A DNA stretch of 22,818 nucleotides, taken from assembly GCA_002398365.1 (NCBI GenBank), contig DGYK01000054.1:3927-26744 (forward strand), written 5' to 3'. Below are positions 1-7,851 of this stretch, one piece after another. How positions within the stretch are numbered: position 1 is the first letter of the stretch; every line of letters begins with the position of its first letter. Below the pieces are notes generated by a model. That model did not search any database and was not told where the DNA came from. It saw only the letters and a program-made list of their open reading frames with translations. The DNA is from Flammeovirgaceae bacterium UBA5008 (lineage in GTDB: Bacteria; Bacteroidota; Bacteroidia; Cytophagales; Cyclobacteriaceae). The translations under genes and the position numbers were made by a program.

Positions 1-662
1 TTCTTTACTAATGGAGAGTCATATGTTAATAGGACAGGAACACAAATAGATTTGAATACATCATCTAAGGAGGTATTTGGGTCAAGAAGTCTTGCAAGCT
101 TATCGTAGTGAGGAAAACTTTTATCAATTTTATTTGTGATAGCCGCAAATTCATTTCGTAGATAAACCTTATCAAAATGGGCTTCAATTTCGGGAACTAC
201 ATCGTAAACCGCTTTATAGAAATCCTTATAAAATTTCACTTCGCCAAGCCACAATTCCAGTCCATCTGTTTCGGTTATAACATGAACGGCATCAAAACCC
301 TTTACCGTTTCATTTGGGCCATCTTTAAAGTAAATTTTACTAATTGCTGGAATTGTATCGTAAGCTTCCTTTAAAATCCCATGCAGTAACAATTCTCCAA
401 ACTCGCCTCTCTTAATATTGTCCGTCTGGAAAATGATTCTTGCAGCCTCTCGCAGTTTCTTAGGTGCTGATTTTCCGTCAACCATTTTAAATTCTGAATA
501 TTTGAGTGCAAAATCAAGTAAGTGCTCGTCAAATACCCAATCAGCAAATTGATTGTATCTCCATTCTTTCAATTCGTAGCCACCACACAGGCCTGTCACC
601 CTACATTCCAGAGGAGTTTCAGAATGAACAATGAGCTTTAGAAATTTTAGCTTGTCTTTCAT
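1..662 (-). CDS. hamA: HamA-like nuclease of a Hachiman defence system (DUF1837), 3' end off the window
   Basis: The reading frame stays open from an ATG at 662 to the left edge, giving 220 N-terminal residues with no stop. It matches what I know of DUF1837/HamA: a GEFGELLLHGILKEA-like helix (residues 87-101), then GFDAVHV (122-128) and ELWLGEVKFY (136-145). These supply a PD-(D/E)xK-type set of D124, E141 and K143. The visible end (VPVLLTYDSP, 208-217) is also typical of the family. In Hachiman, HamA is the DNA-cleaving effector, held inactive by the helicase HamB, which acts as the DNA-damage sensor. HamB is normally the adjacent gene; here it would be downstream, beyond base 1, so its presence is inferred. 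The family assignment is from motif recognition, not a search. A lone DUF1837 protein outside Hachiman is the main alternative. No clear promoter is seen in 663-760. Confidence 0.8.
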   Translation of the reverse strand, partial: MKDKLKFLKLIVHSETPLECRVTGLCGGYELKEWRYNQFADWVFDEHLLDFALKYSEFKMVDGKSAPKKLREAARIIFQTDNIKRGEFGELLLHGILKEAYDTIPAISKIYFKDGPNETVKGFDAVHVITETDGLELWLGEVKFYKDFYKAVYDVVPEIEAHFDKVYLRNEFAAITNKIDKSFPHYDKLARLLDPNTSLDDVFKSICVPVLLTYDSPLVK

Positions 663-951
663 TTTCTAAACAAATTGCTTGGCAAGTCAGCTTTCATCTT
701 TCCCTATTTATTAATGAGTTCGATTTTCAAATACCATAATACACATTGGTTTTACGAGTTTACAACTTATAACTCGAATCCATTGTTCCGTAAATTTATT
801 ACCAGTCTTAGCTACACTTAAAACTACTTACCTGAATTCTACTGTCAGTCTTTGGTTGCAAACAAAGATTGCAATTTAAACGAACGCAAAACGGATAGCT
901 GATGCAAAGAATAGCTGTTGACCTACTTTTAACTGATTTTACATTTGTCTC

Positions 952-1569
952 TTAGCGTAGTAAACTTGCAGCCTCACCCTCTTTAAAAGGTCTGATCTCA
1001 ATATGTGAAATATATTTTCGTCCATTAGGATCCCAGCTAAAAACAATGCTAGCTCTAAAGTCGTTACGCAACCTTTCCTCTTGTTCTTTCATTACAGATA
1101 ACGTATATTCAAATAGTCTTTTTTGTTTGTTACCAACCGTCTCTACAAAAACTTCAAGCTTGTAGTCTCCAGCAGCAAAACTCCATTGTGTATTTTTCGG
1201 AAGCAAAAAATGATGATTTGTCGAGACGCCTGCCTTACTTGCATATAGTCCACTACCCCTTACAGTTTCTTTGTCCCCATAAGACCAAGTATTAAAATTT
1301 TCTGTTATCCCATCATAAACAAGTCGAACAAACATATTTTGAATATACTGACCCTGATCCGCAGTGGCATAAAGCAATGTCCTTATAAATATTTTCGCCT
1401 CATCACCATCATTTTGTCCTACGAAGCAAATTATAGAAGGTCTCGTCATTTTCAAACTACCTTTTTTGATTTTTGTCAACCAGAAAGTCAGTCCTGAGAT
1501 AAGTAATGATACAATAGAAATCACTAACGCCATGTTTTCCAAAAGAACTTTATTTGTTATCCTTTCCAT
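952..1569 (-). CDS. Membrane-anchored conserved protein downstream of the AIPR gene
   Basis: A 205-residue protein with one N-terminal hydrophobic helix (about residues 13-31, ending in a Lys-rich patch), so probably anchored with a soluble C-terminal domain. The body is beta-rich in appearance, with motifs such as FIRTLLYATADQGQYIQNMF (48-67), a WSYGD-RGSGLY stretch and NHHFLLPKNTQW (118-129). It reads like a conserved bacterial hypothetical family whose function I do not know. The gene lies 49 bases downstream of the AIPR gene, on the same strand with no terminator between, so the two are probably cotranscribed. By context it may be a partner or accessory of a defence protein; that role is inference only. 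The C-terminal third (residues 155-190) looks helical, then strand-forming. Confidence 0.75.
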   Translation of the reverse strand: MERITNKVLLENMALVISIVSLLISGLTFWLTKIKKGSLKMTRPSIICFVGQNDGDEAKIFIRTLLYATADQGQYIQNMFVRLVYDGITENFNTWSYGDKETVRGSGLYASKAGVSTNHHFLLPKNTQWSFAAGDYKLEVFVETVGNKQKRLFEYTLSVMKEQEERLRNDFRASIVFSWDPNGRKYISHIEIRPFKEGEAASLLR

Positions 1570-1618
1570 TAAATTGCTCGAACTAAGCGAATATCATACA
1601 TTTTGATCTGCTGATTAT

Positions 1619-3619
1619 TTATTGTTCCAATTCCAACTCGATAGCCACGAGTTGCCCTGTTTTTGGATTTGTTGAAACTCGATATGAAACTAATCTACCT
1701 TCTGTTCCAATCAATTTAATACCCTTTGCCGAGCTAGAATGAAAAAATATGTTATTAGGTTTTCTCTCGATAAAACCGCAATCCTTCCCGAATTTGTCAC
1801 GAATAATTTTAACTATTTTTCCCTTGTACCTAAAATTGGGATCATCGATTAAATCCGTAGTGATTCTTTCCTTTTTGTTTATTTCATTTAGGAGTAAGTC
1901 AGTAAACTCTTTATTATCCTTTATTCCATGAGGATTCTTCTTCTTCTCTGTTGTCCATTTATCTCTTACCTTATCAAAAAGCTTAATGGAATTATCAAAC
2001 GACTCTACTAATTTTTTTTCGTCTTTCAAAACAGTAAGAATTAAATGACAATGTTCATCCACCACTTTTTCATTGTTCATATTTGGTCGAGCACCAGCAA
2101 CCAACTCTCTAAATATCATAAGCAAATGATATTTAAATGAGTAGTGTACTTTCTTATCAAACTTCCCTTGTCTGAATAACTTTTCTAATTTGTAGAATGA
2201 GAGAGCCGCACTGAAGTAAGGTAACTTTGACTGATAATCTTGAAATAATGTATTTGAAAAATTCTCTAGTAGTTTTGATTCGTGCCTGTGTGATAGGTGT
2301 GGCTCATTTACAAACATTGATACCGTACAATGCACTATGATTCTTAAATTTAACTTCTGAAATTGAGTTATCGATGGATTGTGGTCATATTGCCTCGATC
2401 GTCTTTCATAAAAGAACCTTTCATATTCAGGTGACAAAGCATTAATAAATTCTTCTAGTTCTTTATGAAATTTTTTAGTTGTTTCAAAGGCCTCGTCTAA
2501 AACAATATTTTGCCGGTTTGTTCCTCTAACTATCTGATTAATGATGTCATTACTTTTTGTTGAGATAACCTTTATAATTAAAGGAGTTTTTACCAGAGTA
2601 TTTTCATCGTCCCCAGAATGGTAAAGCACATGGCTTGTTTGGCAGCCATTTACAATTTGTGGGTTCTTAATAGTTATTTGACGATTACTCGGAGTATACT
2701 TTTCACAAACAATTGTAATACCATTATTAAGCAGAGCAAATTTTTCAGGTTCACTCATTATTGTCTTCGCTATCTCGCTATTGATACTATTGTCGCCTTG
2801 AAAATCTCTTACATTGTCATCAAAAAGGGATTTCCTAATCAATCCGTCTTTTGTAGTGAGAAGCTTTTTTAATTCTCCAGCGTAACATAAAAGCATACAA
2901 GAATTATCAACCCCTTCAACCGAAGTTAATGGCATTGTATCAATTGAGTTGATAACAGCTTCAAAGTTATTTTCGTTTGAGTCAAGAATTTCTTTGAAAC
3001 TTTCTAAATCCACAAAATGGATTAAGGCAGATTTATAAGTGTTAAGCCTTTCAATATCATCTTTTAGTTGTTCAGCTAAGGCCAGTTGATGTTTACTGTC
3101 ATTCCAGCGCCCCATGACGACATAGTAGAGTCTTGCTGATGGGTTGTCCGACCATTTGTAAACGACTTCTTCGCTAAGTAAGTAATCTTTTACAAGAATT
3201 AATTCTTTCACTAATTCATTACATGGTTGTCGTTGCTTTTCCGAAAGAAACTCACGAACTCCATCGGTGAAATTATTAAATTCACCTTTGTCAAAATTTG
3301 ATTTGTACTTCGATTGAATGAATATAAACTCTATGCTTAGTCTGGGAAACTTCTTAACAAGGTCTTTAGCCTCATTGAGGTCTCTTATTAAAAGTCCATT
3401 TATTTTGATGGCAATTCCATCAATACCCATGTCATCAGATCCGCCAACATTGACTTTGTCAAACAATTCACTATCTCCATTGAACGCGTCTGGTTGATGA
3501 GCTGAGAGTATTGTATAATTTACAAATTGCTCGAATGCCAATCCATCAGCACAATTGTTCAACTCCATCTGGTCGCGAAATCTTTTAAACTTTGCATTAA
3601 TGATTGGTTCTACGTTCAT
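1619..3619 (-). CDS. AIPR-family abortive-infection protein fused to a C-terminal cold-shock domain
   Basis: A 666-residue protein in three parts. The N-terminus (about 25-220) looks like a PD-(D/E)xK nuclease: GGSDDMGIDGI (59-69, D67), then a strand with IQSK (101-104), giving Q102-x-K104. The centre (about 235-500) is the AIPR domain (PF10592), recognised by LFDDNVRDFQG (265-275), LLNNGITIV (296-304) and PQIVNGCQTS (320-329). The C-terminus (597-664) resembles a cold-shock OB-fold: GKIVKI (600-605), a CGFIE strand (614-618), NIFFHSSSA (623-631) and GRLVSY (641-646), ending with NPKTGQLVAIEL. AIPR proteins were named for phage resistance by abortive infection. A nuclease role here is inferred from the N-terminal motif. 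A cold-shock tail would bind single-stranded nucleic acid. The start at 3619 precedes all conserved motifs. It sits between HamA and a membrane protein, consistent with a defence island. Confidence 0.88.
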   Translation of the reverse strand: MNVEPIINAKFKRFRDQMELNNCADGLAFEQFVNYTILSAHQPDAFNGDSELFDKVNVGGSDDMGIDGIAIKINGLLIRDLNEAKDLVKKFPRLSIEFIFIQSKYKSNFDKGEFNNFTDGVREFLSEKQRQPCNELVKELILVKDYLLSEEVVYKWSDNPSARLYYVVMGRWNDSKHQLALAEQLKDDIERLNTYKSALIHFVDLESFKEILDSNENNFEAVINSIDTMPLTSVEGVDNSCMLLCYAGELKKLLTTKDGLIRKSLFDDNVRDFQGDNSINSEIAKTIMSEPEKFALLNNGITIVCEKYTPSNRQITIKNPQIVNGCQTSHVLYHSGDDENTLVKTPLIIKVISTKSNDIINQIVRGTNRQNIVLDEAFETTKKFHKELEEFINALSPEYERFFYERRSRQYDHNPSITQFQKLNLRIIVHCTVSMFVNEPHLSHRHESKLLENFSNTLFQDYQSKLPYFSAALSFYKLEKLFRQGKFDKKVHYSFKYHLLMIFRELVAGARPNMNNEKVVDEHCHLILTVLKDEKKLVESFDNSIKLFDKVRDKWTTEKKKNPHGIKDNKEFTDLLLNEINKKERITTDLIDDPNFRYKGKIVKIIRDKFGKDCGFIERKPNNIFFHSSSAKGIKLIGTEGRLVSYRVSTNPKTGQLVAIELELEQ

Positions 3620-3749
3620 GGGGCTAATCTTTAATTAAATATTCACGAATAGTATTGATATGTGTATCTATTTTAACGGAAACCCTGTGCTGATTTACAT
3701 AATAAAGTCGCTTTGCCTTTTAACAAATCTCACCAATCTTACCCACTCC

Positions 3750-3807
3750 TCCAAAAAAAGCCTTGTCGTAAAATCTCTACAAAACCGTGTAGAGATTTCA
3801 TGACAAG
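3750..3807 (-). terminator. Strong imperfect hairpin followed by a T-run on the minus strand
   Basis: Two 20-base arms, 3762-3781 and 3788-3807, are complementary at 18 of 20 positions around a 6-base loop (AAACCG). Read on the minus strand, the stem is followed two bases later by TTTTTTT (3753-3759). It lies about 100 bases past the stop of the vWA-like lipoprotein gene. That fits a Rho-independent terminator for the 8295-to-3908 operon. The stem is longer than usual for a terminator, so a second role (processing site, repeat element) is possible. Confidence 0.7.
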
Positions 3808-3907
3808 AAAGTCCGAAATTCTTTTATATTGGCGCGGGTTGATAGAACTAGTAATCTTAGTTGCCAATAAACCATAACTGAGTGTTTGTTCAACATTCTA
3901 GATATCG

Positions 3908-4780
3908 TTAATATTTTTTCCATTCAAAACTCCTGAAACCACTTCCTTGAGCCCACTTTCTCCAGACTGCCTCTAATATTTCATTATCTCTTAACCCTTT
4001 TGAGTATTTATAAATTTGATTTTTTGTATCAAAATCTCTCTCGTGTGTTTCTAATATGTGGAGATCCAGGAATTGATTGCCGTTGCTTTTGATAACGGGT
4101 AAATTCAATGAGCTATTTGTTTCTAGTGCTGTTAATATGTCTACATGATTAGCTATACAATACTGTCTTATCTTTTCGATTTCAGGAACACCGAAATAGA
4201 ATTGGCTGTTCGCACTTTTATTTCGATATTCTAAATACCCGTCTGTAAAAATATAAACATCGTTATCGTAATTTATAAAAGTAGTGTCTAAACCATCTGT
4301 AACGAATGTATTACTTTTAATAATTGATTTATTCTCAATTTTCTCTATCAGAATACTTATCAAATCCAGCCCTGGATTTCTTGTTTTATCATATACTTTT
4401 TTGATACTGTCCTCAAACGTTACAATTCTATGACTTAGACCAATGCCTTTATATTCTCCAGTTGAATTGATAAAGCGTTGTTTTTCTGCCAAATTTTTGA
4501 TTTGGTTTATATCAATGGTTACAGCATTCTTTTGCGAAAATGCGGAAAAAGATATGGAGGATTTATCCCCAATTTTTTCTCCAGGTTTAACGCACTCATT
4601 TTTAAAGTATTGAACTATTTTATGGATTTCATCTAAGTCTTTCGTTGGCATTATGTTGAGCCTGTCCGATAAATCAGAAAGAATGACAATATTTTTATAC
4701 GTTAATCTCTTATTATCTGGTTGGGAACCACATGAGGTTAGCAATAACAATACTGAGCCAAAAACAAAAAGTATCTTCAT
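3908..4780 (-). CDS. Lipoprotein with degenerate vWA-like motif
   Basis: I start this at 4780 rather than at the upstream in-frame ATG at 4825, because the later start gives a clean lipoprotein signal: MKILFVFGSVLLLLTSC with the lipobox Cys at residue 17. That start also clears the stop of the preceding gene (4788) by 7 bases instead of overlapping it. The mature part is about 273 residues. The strand NIVILSDLSDR (30-40) resembles the DxSxS motif of von Willebrand A domains, with D36 and S38 present but the last Ser replaced by D39-R40. A second strand, VYIFTDGYLEY (175-185), supplies the DG often found in the same fold. The fold is therefore likely vWA-like with doubtful metal binding. It is the last gene of a membrane-centred operon, directly after the PLD-like membrane protein, so the two may act together at the envelope (inference). 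No enzyme function is seen. Confidence 0.8.
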   Translation of the reverse strand: MKILFVFGSVLLLLTSCGSQPDNKRLTYKNIVILSDLSDRLNIMPTKDLDEIHKIVQYFKNECVKPGEKIGDKSSISFSAFSQKNAVTIDINQIKNLAEKQRFINSTGEYKGIGLSHRIVTFEDSIKKVYDKTRNPGLDLISILIEKIENKSIIKSNTFVTDGLDTTFINYDNDVYIFTDGYLEYRNKSANSQFYFGVPEIEKIRQYCIANHVDILTALETNSSLNLPVIKSNGNQFLDLHILETHERDFDTKNQIYKYSKGLRDNEILEAVWRKWAQGSGFRSFEWKKY

Positions 4781-4787
4781 TTTAAAA

Positions 4788-6692
4788 TCAATTACTCGAG
4801 TTAATAACCTGTTCGATCCTTCCAACCCTCTTAGCTACTTCATCTTCTGAAAAATAAGCGGGTAGATATTCGATGAAGCCTGATTTATATACTGAAACAA
4901 CACTAAGTAATATTTCTTCAGTGAATATTTTACCGCTTAGTATTTTAGCATGGAAATCGTCAAAGATGTTTTTGATAGATTTTAGTAATTCACCATATCT
5001 GCTCTCTACTTGGTTTTGTAACTCATTTAGCTCCTTCTCTAAATGAAGAATTCTATTCGTATTTTCTTTTATAGCTTCTTCCTTTTCCTTTATTCGATTG
5101 CTTATTGTTTCTTTCATCGCATTATGATCAATCATCTCTTCATCTAAAACTTTAATCTTTTTTTCTTTTTCTCCATCTACAAGGTCTCTTTTTGATTTCT
5201 TGTATGCGTTGTATAGATAATCAATGGCATAGTGAGTGACAATCAATGGCATCATTCCGAATACAAACATCAGCCAAAATTCACCGTGGCCAACTACCTC
5301 CCAAACTTTGAGTTGCGGCTCTACACCTTTTATCAGAGATTCTATTTTGTCAGTATTGAATGCAACCATAGCTGCAACCACAATATCAAATACTAATAAA
5401 CCAATCCAAAACAATAGGCTATTAATCCATTTTTTCTCATTCCCAAATAATTTAATATTCGATATAAGAACCGGAAAGAGAAAGAAGATCACAGCTATGA
5501 ACCCGAATAATGCTCCTTGTTGTTTAAATATTTTAAGGATCGCGTTAGCGTCAACAAGTTGCGGCAAGCCTGGAGTAACACCTGCTTCCACCGAGTTACG
5601 GATTACGTTACCCTCAAAAAAAACTTTGTACAGGGCGGATGCAAAAAATAATGATAAATAAAACGAAAATACAACTAATAGAAGCGTTACAAGTATGGTG
5701 CCTACAGACCAAAATTCCTTTACTATGAAACCTTGTTCTAGTGCTTTTTTTTCGAGCTTGTTCTTTTCGATTTCCTTATTGACTTGTAACAAGCCTCTTT
5801 CACCTGTGTTCAGGTTACCTGACTCTAATATTGATTTTTCTGCTTGAATACCTGAATTTCTTTCTTTGATTTGACGTATCTCCAAATCAGTACTTTTTGC
5901 AATTGCACTCTTTCCATTTTCCTTATCAGCTTCTAATTCCGCCTTCTTGTTTTCAAAGGCATTCGTGATATTAGCCAATAAAATGTTCTTTTTACTTAAC
6001 AGGCTATCATCGGTTGCATACACTTTAATTTCCTCTTTGATACTTAGGTATTCAGCTTCAAAGACTTCAATATTACCAATGCTTTCTTTTGACTTCTGAT
6101 ATCCTTTCCTCTTATACTCTTCTGTGCTGATTTGAACTGATGAATAAACAAGGTTATACAATTGCTGATAGAAACTATCAGGACTTGAATGCGAGGCTGA
6201 CTGCGTAGACTTGCTTGGGTCTATTTTTATGTCTCGTACTACTGTATTTAAAGCTATGTTATTATCAATATTATCTCGTATGCGTTCAAATTCAGAGTAG
6301 AGTTGTCTATATACATCGTAGTCGTCAGAGACATGTATGTTCTCAACATTATTATTGGAAGCATTATAAGAATAATTGAACGACCCGTTAATCGATATTC
6401 GATTATCAATAAGACAAAACTTATGGTGCATCATTCCTCTTTCATCACCTGTTTCGAAAGCATGAACATTGATGTTCGCTCCTTTTAGCATCAGTTTTAC
6501 GGTTTCATTCTGAGCATTGGAAGAAAGGACAACATCAATAGTAATATTCCTATTTTTAGCTGCAATGAATGCACTGGCAATATCTCTGTCTGTAAACCAG
6601 GCCATCGCGAGATAGATACATTGCTTGGCGTTATTAATTTCAGAAATCACTCTTTGCTTAATTTCGCTTCCGTTTGTTAAAATGTCTGTCAT
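4788..6692 (-). CDS. Phospholipase-D-like nuclease domain fused to coiled coils and four TM helices
   Basis: A 634-residue protein. Residues 1-140 form a PLD-like domain with one complete HKD motif: H89-x-K91-x4-D96, followed by NGSFNYS (102-108) and N114. This is the arrangement of Nuc/bacterial PLD endonucleases, which have one motif per chain and dimerise. Residues 200-320 are charged and helical (coiled coil). Four hydrophobic segments follow: about 328-350, 393-411, 425-446 and 472-494. A second long charged helix (500-565) leads to a C-terminal tail. Substrate could be DNA or phospholipid; nuclease is more likely from the family resemblance. The N-terminus has no signal peptide, so the HKD domain is probably cytoplasmic. 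The gene lies 44 bases after the K+ channel stop and 7 bases before the lipoprotein start. I do not recognise this exact architecture. Confidence 0.88.
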   Translation of the reverse strand: MTDILTNGSEIKQRVISEINNAKQCIYLAMAWFTDRDIASAFIAAKNRNITIDVVLSSNAQNETVKLMLKGANINVHAFETGDERGMMHHKFCLIDNRISINGSFNYSYNASNNNVENIHVSDDYDVYRQLYSEFERIRDNIDNNIALNTVVRDIKIDPSKSTQSASHSSPDSFYQQLYNLVYSSVQISTEEYKRKGYQKSKESIGNIEVFEAEYLSIKEEIKVYATDDSLLSKKNILLANITNAFENKKAELEADKENGKSAIAKSTDLEIRQIKERNSGIQAEKSILESGNLNTGERGLLQVNKEIEKNKLEKKALEQGFIVKEFWSVGTILVTLLLVVFSFYLSLFFASALYKVFFEGNVIRNSVEAGVTPGLPQLVDANAILKIFKQQGALFGFIAVIFFLFPVLISNIKLFGNEKKWINSLLFWIGLLVFDIVVAAMVAFNTDKIESLIKGVEPQLKVWEVVGHGEFWLMFVFGMMPLIVTHYAIDYLYNAYKKSKRDLVDGEKEKKIKVLDEEMIDHNAMKETISNRIKEKEEAIKENTNRILHLEKELNELQNQVESRYGELLKSIKNIFDDFHAKILSGKIFTEEILLSVVSVYKSGFIEYLPAYFSEDEVAKRVGRIEQVINSSN

Positions 6693-6736
6693 AACCCTTT
6701 TAAAACTTTACCTATAAAATTCATTGTTTAATCACG

Positions 6737-7438
6737 CTATTGCCGTCCATGGCTCATTAATTCGACTTCTTCACCACTACTCTTCTCACCTTTTTTGTCC
6801 GCTAAAAACCACGAAGAAACAAAACCGGTGAAGGTGCCAAACAGTCCCACTCCTGCTGTCATTAAAACCACCCCTATTATTCTTCCTTCCGTGGTAACCG
6901 GAAATTTGTCTCCATAACCAACTGTTGTGATGGTTACGTACGCCCACCAAATGGCATCTTCTGCTGTCTTGATATTGCTTTCCGGGGCATTTTCAAATTG
7001 AAGTATCGATATGGATGCAAAAACTATTAATAGTAGCGCGAGCAAAATCACCGTAGTAAATGCTCCTTGCGCTTTGCTTTTAAAAATGTGGGTAACAATA
7101 TTTTTAGTGGATCGGAACGCCCGGAGAATTCTTAAAATACGGATTAATCGCAAGGCTCTACCGGCTCTCAGCATATCGATGTTGGGTATGCTTGACAACA
7201 AATCAATCCAGCCCCACTTCAAAAACTTTAGTTTATTTTCTGCTTTAAAAAACCGAATGAAAAATTCGATGATGAAAAATATACAAATCAAATTGTCAAG
7301 AAATCCCAAGACTCTTGAAATTTCACTAGGCAGATGAAAAAAAGTATCTACGAGGAGTGTGCCGAGAACGTAAACGGAAAGGACTAAAACCAATACATCT
7401 AATATCCCAAGCTTCTTTTGTTCCACGTCCTTTTCCAT
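6737..7438 (-). CDS. Voltage-gated K+ channel (six-TM, Kv/Kch type)
   Basis: The start at 7438 is chosen because the upstream gene's TGA shares its A with this ATG (TGATG), typical of translational coupling. An earlier in-frame ATG at 7450 would add four residues. The 233-residue product has S1 (about 13-31), S2 (46-64), S3 (74-87), a voltage-sensor-like S4 with Arg at every third position (R91, R94, R97, R100, R103, R106), S5 (127-147), the pore loop with the selectivity filter TTVGYGD (171-177) and S6 (187-212). It should form tetramers conducting K+ across the inner membrane. Length is normal for bacterial Kv-like channels. It follows an LTD lipoprotein gene and precedes the PLD-like membrane protein gene. 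Its gating may be linked to that envelope module, but this is inference; stand-alone kch-like genes are common. Confidence 0.93.
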   Translation of the reverse strand: MEKDVEQKKLGILDVLVLVLSVYVLGTLLVDTFFHLPSEISRVLGFLDNLICIFFIIEFFIRFFKAENKLKFLKWGWIDLLSSIPNIDMLRAGRALRLIRILRILRAFRSTKNIVTHIFKSKAQGAFTTVILLALLLIVFASISILQFENAPESNIKTAEDAIWWAYVTITTVGYGDKFPVTTEGRIIGVVLMTAGVGLFGTFTGFVSSWFLADKKGEKSSGEEVELMSHGRQ

Positions 7439-7812
7439 CAATTTGACCAAGTATCAATGGTTGTCCCAGACGAGTTTTTAAGATAAATTATTTCATCACT
7501 ATCATTTATCCCAAACCCAAGCGTAGCATGAGAAAAGGTTTTGGTTTGACCATTTGTCAAACTCGTACTATTGGGAATGTTATAGGCGTTGGGATCATTT
7601 TTATCACCGAGCTTCCAATTCGAAATATCCTGTGTCGTTCCCGAGTTGTTCTTAATGGTTATGGATTCCTGGTCGGTGGGTGATTCAACAACGGTAAGAA
7701 TGTAAACCTTTGTCGGTTCTGCAGATTTTGAAGGTGCCGGATCATTCGAACTGCTACTGCATGCTATTGCGGCTGTCCATAAGGCGAGTATAAGTGGTAT
7801 AGTATGTTTCAT
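7438..7812 (-). CDS. Small lipoprotein with lamin-tail (LTD) domain
   Basis: A 124-residue protein starting with a lipoprotein signal (MKHTIPLILALWTAAIAC; Cys18), then a Ser/Pro-rich linker. Residues 31-124 follow the pattern of the lamin-tail domain: ESITIKNNSGTTQDISNWKL (49-68), a y-n-IPN turn, an LTNGQTKTFS strand (85-94), then DEIIYLKNSSGTTIDTW near the C-terminus. LTD is an immunoglobulin-like fold common in secreted bacterial proteins, often near nucleases or phosphatases. Here it stands alone and would face the periplasm or surface. Its stop codon overlaps the K+ channel start by one base, so the two are likely translated in coupled fashion. Substrate or partner is unknown. Confidence 0.85.
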   Translation of the reverse strand: MKHTIPLILALWTAAIACSSSSNDPAPSKSAEPTKVYILTVVESPTDQESITIKNNSGTTQDISNWKLGDKNDPNAYNIPNSTSLTNGQTKTFSHATLGFGINDSDEIIYLKNSSGTTIDTWSN

Positions 7813-7851
7813 TTCTATTTGAATATTTCATTGCTGCTTAAACGCGTGTAT

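Noticed and set aside
663..951. Small gene or promoter in the gap after HamA start
   Set aside because: No coding frame with family signals and no TAnnTTTG match on the minus strand.
5236..5661. Plus-strand frame of 141 codons
   Set aside because: Lies antisense to the TM part of the PLD-like gene; low complexity and no family signal.
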